DNA of 8,380 nucleotides from JANMMJ01 sp031373255 (GCA_031373255.1 JANMMJ010000123.1:1-8380), one strand, 5' to 3'. Counted from the first letter of the stretch, positions 1-5,924 are shown. Notes: generated by a model from the sequence alone, not told the origin. Numbers and translations are program-made.

Positions 1-1
1 G

Positions 2-532
2 GGCAATTTCGTACTGGAGCCGCTGTTCCTGAAGGCCGGAGGCATTCTTGACGAACCGTTCAAGCTGGCCGGACTGACGACGCTTACGGCTCTTGCGCAA
101 CTCCTGCCGGAGCGCGAACCACACCCGAAGATCTACGCGGCCCTGAGACTGACGCTGGACGCGCTGGAGGACGACGATATCTGGCCAGCCCTCCTGGTGC
201 GCTGGGAAATGGGACTGCTCGATGAATTGGGATTCGGGCTCGATCTGGCGCGCTGCGCTGCGACCGGAACGGCGGATGATCTGGTCTATGTTTCGCCGAA
301 ATCCGGGCGTGCCGTATGCCGTGATGCAGGCGCGCCCTACAGCGAGCGCTTGCTGGCGCTGCCGGGCTTTCTCAGGGGCACGCAGGCTGGTTCGCCCACG
401 CCTGACGATGTGATTTCGGGCCTGAAGCTCACCGGTCATTTCCTCATGCGCCATGTGTTCGAACCGCGCGCGGCGAACATGCCCGAGAGCCGTTCATGGA
501 TTGTGGCGCGCCTCGTTCAAAGGCCACATTGA
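2..532 (+). CDS. recO: DNA repair protein RecO, C-terminal part (5' end outside window)
   Basis: Reading from base 2 gives 176 residues ending at TGA 530-532. The start lies before the window; RecO is usually about 240-250 residues, so roughly the first quarter (the OB-fold domain) is missing. What remains is the helical C-terminal domain. Recognisable alphaproteobacterial RecO segments are the stretch LVRWEMGLLDELGFGLDL, then RCAATGTADDLVYVSPKSG, and near the end LKLTGHFLMRHVFEPR. RecO works in the RecFOR pathway, where it removes SSB and helps load RecA on gapped single-stranded DNA, and also anneals strands. Only two cysteines are seen in the region where some RecO proteins carry a four-cysteine zinc site, so zinc binding is not supported. 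The gene ends 52 bases before mce with no terminator between, so read-through into mce is possible. The family call is firm; the N-terminus cannot be judged. Confidence 0.93.
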   Translation, partial: GNFVLEPLFLKAGGILDEPFKLAGLTTLTALAQLLPEREPHPKIYAALRLTLDALEDDDIWPALLVRWEMGLLDELGFGLDLARCAATGTADDLVYVSPKSGRAVCRDAGAPYSERLLALPGFLRGTQAGSPTPDDVISGLKLTGHFLMRHVFEPRAANMPESRSWIVARLVQRPH

Positions 533-584
533 TGGCCCATCCACAGGCCGATAGAGTGGCCGCAACACCACCCAAGAGGTCACC

Positions 585-989
585 ATGCTCGGCCGACTGA
601 ACCATGTCGCCATTGCCGTTCCCGATCTTGCCAAGGGCACGGCTGTTTACCGGGAAATGCTTGGCGCCACGGTTTCCGCCGCCAAGGCTGAGCCCGACCA
701 TGGCGTAACCGTGGTTTTTGTCGAACTTGCCAATACCAAGATCGAGCTGCTTGAACCGCTTGGCGCAAACTCCCCCATCCAGGCGTTTCTCGACAAGAAC
801 CCTTCCGGCGGCATCCATCATGTGTGCTACGAAGTGGCAGACATTCTCGCGGCGCGGGACCGTCTCAAGAAGGACGGGGCGCGGGTCCTGGGCGATGGCA
901 ACCCGAAGATCGGGGCGCATGGCAAGCCGGTGCTTTTTCTGCATCCCAAGGATTTCTGCGGCACGCTCGTCGAACTGGAACAAGCATGA
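585..989 (+). CDS. mce: Methylmalonyl-CoA epimerase (VOC superfamily)
   Basis: This 134-residue protein has the normal length for the family and is made of two vicinal-oxygen-chelate repeats (about residues 1-60 and 75-134). It interconverts the (S) and (R) forms of methylmalonyl-CoA between propionyl-CoA carboxylase and methylmalonyl-CoA mutase, feeding propionate carbon to succinyl-CoA in the cytosol. Visible family marks are NHVAIAVPDL at the N-terminus (candidate metal ligand His7), the KIELLEPL strand (Glu54 at the usual Gln/Glu ligand position), HHVCYEV (His79), GAHGKPVLFLHPKD, and the closing strand GTLVELE (Glu130). All four metal-ligand positions are filled. The ATG is chosen because GAGG at 576-579 lies 5 bases upstream and the protein then starts exactly where the family does. 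Its TGA overlaps the next gene's ATG in an ATGA junction, which suggests translational coupling. Confidence 0.93.
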   Translation: MLGRLNHVAIAVPDLAKGTAVYREMLGATVSAAKAEPDHGVTVVFVELANTKIELLEPLGANSPIQAFLDKNPSGGIHHVCYEVADILAARDRLKKDGARVLGDGNPKIGAHGKPVLFLHPKDFCGTLVELEQA

Positions 990-1225
990 AGATCAGCAGC
1001 GCAATCGCGATCTACTTCATCGTCTGGTGGGTGACGCTGTTCATGGTGCTTCCCTTCGGTGTGCGAAACTCCCACGAAGCCGGCGAAAAGGTCGCGGCTG
1101 GCCATGAAGCGGGCGCTCCGGTCAATCCCCAGATCTGGCGAAAAGTCCTCATTACGACAGCGCTGGCCACAGTATTTTACGCATGCATCTACGCTGCGAT
1201 CACCAGGGGCTGGCTTTCCGTTTAG
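986..1225 (+). CDS. DUF1467 family small membrane protein
   Basis: This is a 79-residue protein with two hydrophobic helices, about residues 5-23 (around IAIYFIVWWVTLFMVLPFGV) and 53-72 (VLITTALATVFYACIYAAI). A polar loop rich in Gly, Ala, Glu and Lys joins them. The motif WWVTLFMVLPFGVR near the N-terminus is the hallmark I associate with DUF1467 proteins of alphaproteobacteria; their function is unknown. The start ATG overlaps the mce stop by 4 bases, and GGAA at 977-980 is a usable ribosome site, so this start is better than in-frame positions inside mce. Pairing with mce is a conserved arrangement in this group as far as I recall, but it says nothing firm about function. Oddities: the last 14 bases, including the TAG, recur exactly 225 bases downstream in the same reading phase, and the frame stays open for 53 codons after the TAG. 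Confidence 0.85.
   Translation: MKISSAIAIYFIVWWVTLFMVLPFGVRNSHEAGEKVAAGHEAGAPVNPQIWRKVLITTALATVFYACIYAAITRGWLSV
1212..1225 (+). repeat. 14-nt direct repeat, copy 1 (overlaps DUF1467 stop)
   Basis: GGCTTTCCGTTTAG encodes the final residues (…LSV) and the TAG of the DUF1467 gene. An identical copy lies 225 bases downstream. The shorter core CTTTCCGT occurs a third time at 1457-1464. Confidence 0.8.
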
Positions 1226-1231
1226 AGCGGA

Positions 1232-1384
1232 ATGTTTTTTGCGAAACCAGCAAGTTACCCGGCACTCCGGGGGCAGCCTCATTCAGCGCGTCAGAATCGC
1301 AAGGAGGCGATAGAGGAAATCGACTTTGTGCTGCGCGAGTGCCATGGCCTGGCCCGCGACGCACTCTATGAAGACACGTCCTGA
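1232..1384 (+). CDS. Possible small protein, 50 residues, unknown
   Basis: An ATG at 1232 opens a 50-codon frame ending at TGA 1382-1384. I do not recognise the product. The first 18 residues look unstructured. The C-terminal half, around KEAIEEIDFVLRECHGLARD, has the charge and hydrophobic spacing of an amphipathic helix, and its codons mostly end in G or C like the true genes here. The ribosome site is poor (only GAGCGG just upstream). The frame is the same as that of the DUF1467 gene and follows its TAG by two codons, so it could also be a detached or read-through extension or the remains of a longer gene. Other frames across this stretch are also partly open, as expected in GC-rich DNA. 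Confidence 0.3.
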   Translation: MFFAKPASYPALRGQPHSARQNRKEAIEEIDFVLRECHGLARDALYEDTS

Positions 1385-1436
1385 TCACATCCACCCATCG
1401 AAAATGGTTGCGGGTTCGCGGCTGATGCCGTGAAGC

Positions 1437-1450
1437 GGCTTTCCGTTTAG
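1437..1450 (+). repeat. 14-nt direct repeat, copy 2
   Basis: This copy is identical to 1212-1225. The spacing of 225 bases is a multiple of three, so it would again read …LSV-stop in the same phase as the DUF1467 gene. It may mark a local duplication or an old insertion, or may be chance. Confidence 0.8.
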
Positions 1451-1471
1451 TCAGACCTTTCCGTCCTGACT
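1449..1471 (+). repeat. Inverted repeat AGTCAG / CTGACT upstream of ftsZ
   Basis: The perfect 6-base arms at 1449-1454 and 1466-1471 are separated by 11 bases. The right arm overlaps a GANTC site (GACTC 1468-1472). There is no T-run after it, so it is not a convincing terminator; an operator half-site pair or chance are the alternatives. Confidence 0.45.
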
Positions 1472-1491
1472 CAAAATGATTCACTTGAATC
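1468..1491. promoter_or_regulatory. Cluster of three GANTC (CcrM-type) sites with a dyad
   Basis: Three GANTC sequences occur in 24 bases: GACTC 1468-1472, GATTC 1478-1482 and GAATC 1487-1491. The last two are the arms of a perfect dyad, GATTCA at 1478-1483 and TGAATC at 1486-1491 around a 2-base centre, with an AAAAT / ATTTT outer flank. GANTC is the target of the alphaproteobacterial cell-cycle adenine methylase CcrM. In Caulobacter, methylation of such sites with the regulator GcrA is known to support ftsZ transcription. Position about 95-118 bases before the ftsZ ATG fits a promoter role; the role here is inferred. Confidence 0.55.
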
Positions 1492-1505
1492 GAATTTTCC
1501 CGGCC

Positions 1506-1534
1506 ATGGTTAGCGTTCGTTAACCATTTGTTAT
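1506..1534 (+). promoter_or_regulatory. CtrA-like box inside a 22-base near-perfect dyad
   Basis: Arms ATGGTTA (1506-1512) and TAACCAT (1521-1527) form a dyad centred at 1516/1517. It extends inward through CG/CG pairs, with one mismatch (G1513 against T1520). The right arm also begins a TTAA-N7-TTAT sequence (TTAA 1520-1523, TTAT 1531-1534), one base off the CtrA consensus TTAA-N7-TTAA. CtrA controls ftsZ in several alphaproteobacteria. The box lies about 50 bases before the ftsZ start, where it could overlap the transcription start. No convincing -35/-10 pair could be named. Confidence 0.5.
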
Positions 1535-1550
1535 TGAATGGGTAAGAAAT

Positions 1551-1589
1551 ATGAACTCTCGGGGAAATCAATTTGGACGCCAAACATGA
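1551..1589 (+). CDS. Possible 12-residue leader ORF overlapping the ftsZ start
   Basis: An ATG at 1551 opens a frame coding for MNSRGNQFGRQT, whose TGA (1587-1589) overlaps the ftsZ ATG (1586-1588) in an ATGA junction. GGTAAG a few bases upstream is only a weak ribosome site. If translated, it would couple to ftsZ. It is short enough to arise by chance. Confidence 0.15.
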   Translation: MNSRGNQFGRQT

Positions 1590-3163
1590 CAATTAATCTC
1601 ACCGTTCCCAACCTGGCTGAGCTGAAGCCGCGTATCACCGTCTTCGGCGTGGGCGGGGCAGGCGGCAATGCCGTTAACAACATGATCGAATCCCGCCTCG
1701 AAGGCGTCGAGTTCGTGGTTGCCAATACGGACGCGCAGGCGCTCGCCCAAAGTGCCGCCGAGCGGCGCATCCAGATGGGTACGGCGTTGACGCAAGGTCT
1801 GGGGGCCGGATCGCAACCGCAAATCGGCGCGGCTGCTGCCGAAGAAGCTCTTCCCGAAATCCTCGATCATCTGGCGGGGGCACATATGGTGTTCATCACC
1901 GCCGGAATGGGTGGCGGTACGGGCACGGGCGCTGCACCGGTCATTGCACGCGCGGCAAAGGAACAAGGCATCCTCACGGTTGGCGTCGTGACCAAGCCGT
2001 TCCATTTCGAAGGCCAGCGCCGCCTGCTGACAGCCGAGCGCGGTATCGAGCAACTGACCAATCACGTCGATACGCTTATCGTCATCCCGAACCAGAACCT
2101 GTTCCGGGTGGCCAATGAGAAGACGACATTCGCGGCGGCTTTCGCCATGGCGGACCAGGTGCTCTATTCGGGTGTCGCTTCGATCACCGAACTCATGACC
2201 AAGGAAGGCCTGATCAATCTCGACTTTGCCGATGTCCGCGCCATCATGAGCGAGATGGGCAAGGCGATGATGGGAACCGGCGAAGCAACCGGCGAGAAGC
2301 GCGCCATCGAAGCTGCCGAGGCAGCAATTGCCAATCCGCTGCTCGATGATGTGTCGATGCGTGGTGCGCGCGGCTTGCTGATTTCGATTACCGGCGGTCC
2401 GGACCTCACACTGTACGAAGTAGACGAAGCGGCAACGCGCATTCGCGAGGAAGTCGATCCAGAAGCCAACATCATTCTTGGTGCGACGTTCGACGATTCA
2501 CTGGAAGGGACGATGCGTGTTTCCGTGGTGGCCACCGGCCTCGCCCTTGAAGGCATGCCCGGCGAGATTGGTGAAGACGACGAAGACCTGGATAACGAAC
2601 GGGCCTCACGGCCGGTCTTTGGCTACACCGGAAAACAACCGATTCCGGTCAAAAAACCGATAACCCAATTGGCTCCGGTAATGCCTCGTCCGCTGGCGCA
2701 ACCCGTAATGCCGCCTGCTGCCGCATCGGCTCAGGTCGTGCAGAAAAGGGTCTTGGCGCAACAGGCCGCCCAGCCCGAGCCTGATGAAGAATATGAAGCT
2801 GAAGAAGTTCCGGCGGCGCGGCAGCCCGCCACCAGGCCCGCCCGCATGCCGGCCATCGAAGAATTCCCGCAACCGGCCCAGCGCCAGTATGCGGCCCAGC
2901 AAAATCGCATCGAAAACATTGCCGGTGCGGCGACCAAGAAGCGTGGTCTGCTCGAGCGCCTTGCAAGCGTCGGGTTGGGCCGCAAGGAAGAAAACTCTCA
3001 TCATCAAAACAGGGAACCTGTCATGTCTGGCCGTGCCGAACCAAAAATACAACAGTCGTCGTCTCAGGTGGCCCAGAAGCCCGCCACCCCAGCTCATATC
3101 GATCCGACCTTGGATGACGACCAGCTTGAGATTCCAGCGTTTCTGCGCCGCCAGGCAAATTGA
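1586..3163 (+). CDS. ftsZ: Cell division GTPase FtsZ
   Basis: FtsZ is the tubulin-like GTPase that forms the Z ring at midcell. The protein has 525 residues. The GTPase core (1-about 318) shows the nucleotide loop GVGGAGGNAVNNMI (21-34), NTDAQAL (48-54), the tubulin signature GGGTGTGAAP (109-118), VVTKPFHFEG (134-143), and the catalytic T7 loop NLDFADVR (211-218), all intact. An acidic patch (326-338) follows, then a variable linker rich in Pro, Ala, Gln and Glu. The linker contains the basic helix KKRGLLERLASVGLGRKEE (451-469), a feature of alphaproteobacterial FtsZ. The tail LEIPAFLRRQAN is the conserved peptide that binds FtsA and other partners. I chose ATG 1586, not the in-frame ATG 1538, because MTINL is the usual N-terminus and GGA (1575-1577) lies 8 bases upstream. 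Full length and tail argue for the main division FtsZ rather than a short paralogue. ftsA/ftsQ are not upstream and lpxC is not downstream. A hairpin terminator follows. Confidence 0.97.
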   Translation: MTINLTVPNLAELKPRITVFGVGGAGGNAVNNMIESRLEGVEFVVANTDAQALAQSAAERRIQMGTALTQGLGAGSQPQIGAAAAEEALPEILDHLAGAHMVFITAGMGGGTGTGAAPVIARAAKEQGILTVGVVTKPFHFEGQRRLLTAERGIEQLTNHVDTLIVIPNQNLFRVANEKTTFAAAFAMADQVLYSGVASITELMTKEGLINLDFADVRAIMSEMGKAMMGTGEATGEKRAIEAAEAAIANPLLDDVSMRGARGLLISITGGPDLTLYEVDEAATRIREEVDPEANIILGATFDDSLEGTMRVSVVATGLALEGMPGEIGEDDEDLDNERASRPVFGYTGKQPIPVKKPITQLAPVMPRPLAQPVMPPAAASAQVVQKRVLAQQAAQPEPDEEYEAEEVPAARQPATRPARMPAIEEFPQPAQRQYAAQQNRIENIAGAATKKRGLLERLASVGLGRKEENSHHQNREPVMSGRAEPKIQQSSSQVAQKPATPAHIDPTLDDDQLEIPAFLRRQAN

Positions 3164-3186
3164 TCGTCAGCATACTCAATCGAATT

Positions 3187-3216
3187 GGACCCGGCGGCCA
3201 CATTTCCGCCGGGTTT
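3187..3216 (+). terminator. Rho-independent terminator after ftsZ
   Basis: The arms ACCCGGCGG (3189-3197) and CCGCCGGGT (3206-3214) pair perfectly over 9 bases around an 8-base loop, and two G-T pairs can extend the stem outward. A short T-run (TTT then CGTGCTT) follows. It begins 24 bases after the ftsZ stop and should separate ftsZ transcription from bamD. Confidence 0.8.
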
Positions 3217-3275
3217 CGTGCTTGTATGGCAGCTTATAGAGCTGAGGGGATGGGAACCCGGCCAGAATCCACATC

Positions 3276-4220
3276 ATGAATCGAAGGACCGAGGGATTGC
3301 ACAGCGGTAGTCTAGCCAAGGCGGCGAGAGCGTGGTCACGGGTGAGCCTCTGTGTCCTGTCTCTCACAGTTGTCGCGGGCTGCAGTACTTCGAACACGCT
3401 CAACAGCCTTTTGGGCAAGGATACGACAAGCACGCGCGCCGCAACTTCGAGCGACGGCGCGATTTCGCCCGATCTTACGAGTGCCGATGATACCCAGCCG
3501 GTGGCCGAGCTTTACAACAAAGGGCTCGAATACATGAAGGACGGCTCGTACAAATCGGCGGCCAAATCCTTTGCTGAAGTGGAACGGCAACATCCCTATT
3601 CGAGCTGGGCCACAAAAGCCATCCTGATGCAGGCCTATGCGCAGTATCAGCGCAATTCCTACGACGACACCATCAATGCGGCCCAGCGCTTCATCACGCT
3701 CCATCCGGGGCATAAGGACGCGGCCTATGCCTATTACCTCGTAGCTCTGTCCAATTACGAGCAGATCAAAGACGTCAAGCGCGATCAGACCGCAACACAG
3801 AAGGCGCTGGAATCGCTTGAGGAAGTGTCGCGCCGCTTTCCGGACAGCCAGTATGCGCCCGATGCCGAGGCCAAGGCCAAATTGGCGCGCGATCATCTGG
3901 CAGGCAAGGAAATGGAAATCGGCCGGTATTATCTGAAGCGCGGTTCATACCTTGCCGGGATCAACCGTTTCAAGAAGGTCGTTACCGACTACCAGACGAC
4001 GTCTCATACGCCGGAAGCCCTCTATCGGCTCACCGAGGGATATATGGCGCTCGGCGTCAAATCGGAAGCCCAGACCGCGGCGGCAGTGCTCGGCCACAAT
4101 TTCCCGAACAGCCAGTGGTACCGGGATGCCTATAACGTGGTCCAGTCCGATGGTCTGTCGCCAATCGAGAACAAGGACAGCTGGATCAGCAAGACTTGGG
4201 GTTCCGTCAACCCCTTCTAG
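3276..4220 (+). CDS. bamD: Outer membrane protein assembly factor BamD (ComL lipoprotein)
   Basis: BamD is the essential lipoprotein of the BAM complex, which folds beta-barrel proteins into the outer membrane from its periplasmic face. The 314-residue product has a basic N-terminus, a hydrophobic stretch (about 23-35) and a lipobox VAGC with acylated Cys36. A low-complexity Ser/Thr/Asp linker follows. From about residue 75 on come TPR-like repeats: ELYNKGLEYMKDGSYKSAAKSF, ILMQAYAQYQRNSYDDTINA, then RYYLKRGSYLAGINRFKKVV and ALYRLTEGYMALG. These match the family. ATG 3276 is the first possible start after an in-frame TGA at 3243, but its ribosome site is poor. TTG 3297, 8 bases after AGGA at 3285-3288, is a possible alternative that keeps the lipobox. 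It heads the run to recN (30 bases downstream). GAATC sites lie at 3265-3269 and 3278-3282 around the start. No clear promoter box was seen. Confidence 0.94.
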   Translation: MNRRTEGLHSGSLAKAARAWSRVSLCVLSLTVVAGCSTSNTLNSLLGKDTTSTRAATSSDGAISPDLTSADDTQPVAELYNKGLEYMKDGSYKSAAKSFAEVERQHPYSSWATKAILMQAYAQYQRNSYDDTINAAQRFITLHPGHKDAAYAYYLVALSNYEQIKDVKRDQTATQKALESLEEVSRRFPDSQYAPDAEAKAKLARDHLAGKEMEIGRYYLKRGSYLAGINRFKKVVTDYQTTSHTPEALYRLTEGYMALGVKSEAQTAAAVLGHNFPNSQWYRDAYNVVQSDGLSPIENKDSWISKTWGSVNPF

Positions 4221-4250
4221 TCCGCTCTCGGATTCGGCTATAACGGCGCA

Positions 4251-5921
4251 ATGCTGACCGCACTTTCCATCCGCGATATCGTCCTCATTGAAAAACTCGA
4301 TATATCGCTTGAGAAGGGTTTGACCATCCTCACCGGCGAGACAGGTGCTGGAAAGTCCATTCTCCTTGATTCGCTCGGACTGGCGCTTGGAGCGCGCGGC
4401 GACAGTTCGCTGGTGCGTCATGGCGCTGCCAAGGGTGTTGTAACGGCCGCTTATGCGCTGCCCAAATCACATGCCGCGCTTCGCATTCTTGAGGAGCAGG
4501 GGATCGCGGTTGAAGGCGATCTGGTCATCCGCCGCATCCAGAGCGCCGATGGCCCAAGCCGGGCGGCGATCAACGACCAGCCGGTAAGCCTCAACCTGCT
4601 GCGGCAGATCGCCGTGGCGCTGGCCGAGATCCATGGCCAGCATGCCGACCGGGCGCTGGTCGAGGTCAGCGCCCACCGCCGGCTTCTCGACGCTTTCGGC
4701 GGCCTTGAGGCGGAAGTCGTTGAGGTCGCCGCCCTGTGGGCCAAGGCGTCTGCCGCTGAAACGGCGCTCAACGAACACCGTCGGCTGATGGAGCGGGCCG
4801 AAGCCGAGCGCGACTATCTGGAGCATGCCACGGAAGAACTCCGCGTTCTCAATCCCATCGAAGGCGAGGAAGCGAAGCTTGCCGAGGCGCGGCAGATGAT
4901 GATGTCGTCGGAGCAATATGCCGATGCCCTGACCGATGCCGAGGAAGCGCTGGCGGGCGACGGCACGTCGGTGGCCCGCCTCAATGCGGCGCTCCGCAAA
5001 CTGGAGCGGCGGCGCGACACGGCGGGCGGGCGGCTCGATCATGTCTGCACGGCCTTGGACCGGGTGCTGGCGGAAATCGCCGAGGCCGAGCGGGCCATTG
5101 CCGAAGCCCAGCGCTCCTTCATCTTCGATCCCAAGGAGCTGGAGAAATCCGAGGAGCGGCTATTCTCGCTTCGGGCGGCGGCGCGGAAATACAAATGCAC
5201 GGTCGATACGCTGGCAGCCGTGCGCGAGCGCTTCGATTCCGAACTCAAAGCCATCACCGATGGCGGCAGCCGCCTAAAGAAGCTCGAGCAGGATTGGAAG
5301 ATCGCCCGCGAAGCCTATGATATCGTGGCGGAAAAATTGTCCATCAAGCGCCGCAAGACGGGCAAGGCCTTGGACAAGGCGGTGATGGCGGAACTGGCGC
5401 CGCTGAAGCTTGAGCGCGCCCGCTTCGAAACCCATATCGAAACCGATGCCGGAAAACCCGGGGCCCACGGCATCGACCGGATTGAATTCATGGTAGCGGC
5501 AAACCCCGGCACGCCGCTGGCGCCGCTGATGAAGGTCGCTTCGGGGGGCGAGTTGGCGCGGTTCATGCTGGCCTTGAAGGTGATCCTCGCTTCCAAAGGC
5601 TCGGCGCCGACGCTGATTTTCGACGAGATCGATACGGGCGTTGGCGGCGCCGTGGCCGATGCCATTGGGGCGAGGCTGTCGCGGCTTGCCGAGAACCTGC
5701 AGGTTCTGGCAGTGACCCACAGTCCGCAGGTGGCGGCGCGTGCCGCCCAGCACATGCTGATCCTGAAGATGGAAGAAGTTTCGTCGAAGCGCATGGTGAC
5801 ACGGGTGCAGTCGCTGTCGTCGGGCAGCCGCCGCGAGGAAGTGGCGCGCATGCTTTCGGGTGCGCAGGTGACCGATGCCGCGCGCGCCCAGGCGGATGAG
5901 TTGCTGCAGGGCCGGGGCTAG
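4251..5921 (+). CDS. recN: DNA repair protein RecN (SMC-like ATPase)
   Basis: RecN is a cytosolic SMC-family ATPase recruited to double-strand breaks, where it aids RecA-dependent recombination. The protein has 556 residues, the usual size. The N-terminal ATPase half opens with MLTALSIRDIVLIEKLDI and has Walker A GETGAGKS (29-36). IHGQHADRALVE follows at about 127-138. A coiled-coil region (about 150-370, rich in Ala, Glu, Arg and Leu) separates it from the C-terminal half, which has the ABC signature SGGELAR (431-437), Walker B TLIFDE (454-459) with IDTGVGG directly after, and the His-switch segment VTHSPQVA. All catalytic motifs are intact. The start is set by the conserved N-terminus; no good ribosome site precedes it, so translation may depend on coupling to bamD 30 bases upstream. 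The stop lies 3 bases before ligA. SOS control by LexA is common for recN in other bacteria, but no LexA-type box was noticed here. Confidence 0.96.
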   Translation: MLTALSIRDIVLIEKLDISLEKGLTILTGETGAGKSILLDSLGLALGARGDSSLVRHGAAKGVVTAAYALPKSHAALRILEEQGIAVEGDLVIRRIQSADGPSRAAINDQPVSLNLLRQIAVALAEIHGQHADRALVEVSAHRRLLDAFGGLEAEVVEVAALWAKASAAETALNEHRRLMERAEAERDYLEHATEELRVLNPIEGEEAKLAEARQMMMSSEQYADALTDAEEALAGDGTSVARLNAALRKLERRRDTAGGRLDHVCTALDRVLAEIAEAERAIAEAQRSFIFDPKELEKSEERLFSLRAAARKYKCTVDTLAAVRERFDSELKAITDGGSRLKKLEQDWKIAREAYDIVAEKLSIKRRKTGKALDKAVMAELAPLKLERARFETHIETDAGKPGAHGIDRIEFMVAANPGTPLAPLMKVASGGELARFMLALKVILASKGSAPTLIFDEIDTGVGGAVADAIGARLSRLAENLQVLAVTHSPQVAARAAQHMLILKMEEVSSKRMVTRVQSLSSGSRREEVARMLSGAQVTDAARAQADELLQGRG

Positions 5922-5924
5922 GCC

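Larger units (their letters stand above)
1226..1585. other. 360-base stretch between the DUF1467 gene and ftsZ
   Basis: No established gene is recognised here. The first part (about 1226-1450) contains one possible small ORF and ends with a second copy of the 14 bases that close the DUF1467 gene. The opening bases, AGCGGAATG followed by a T run, faintly recall dispersed intergenic repeats common in Hyphomicrobiales, but I see no matching inverted end, so this is only an impression. The second part (about 1449-1534) is AT-richer than its surroundings and carries three dyads, three GANTC sites and a CtrA-like box. It is best read as the ftsZ promoter and operator region. Bases 1535-1585 would be the ftsZ leader. 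No intrinsic terminator was found for the upstream genes. Confidence 0.7.

Noticed and set aside
522..537. Inverted repeat GGCCA / TGGCC across the recO stop
   Set aside because: It has five-base arms with no T-run; such matches are common in GC-rich DNA.
1258..1271. Small hairpin CCCGG-CACT-CCGGG after the DUF1467 gene as a terminator
   Set aside because: The stem is only 5 pairs and no T-run follows; it also lies inside the possible small ORF.
1369..1434. 21-codon ORF starting MKTRPDHIHPSK
   Set aside because: It is too short, lacks a ribosome site and overlaps the other candidate small ORF; it may reflect a dispersed intergenic repeat but I cannot show it from one copy.
1538..1585. Longer ftsZ start at ATG 1538, adding 16 residues
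   Set aside because: There is no ribosome site before it, the extra residues do not match FtsZ N-termini, and it crowds the CtrA-like box; ATG 1586 gives the usual MTINL start.
3222..3240. TTGTAT and TATAGA as a bamD promoter
   Set aside because: The two elements are only 7 bases apart, far from the usual 16-18, and no better -35 sits at the right distance from TATAGA.
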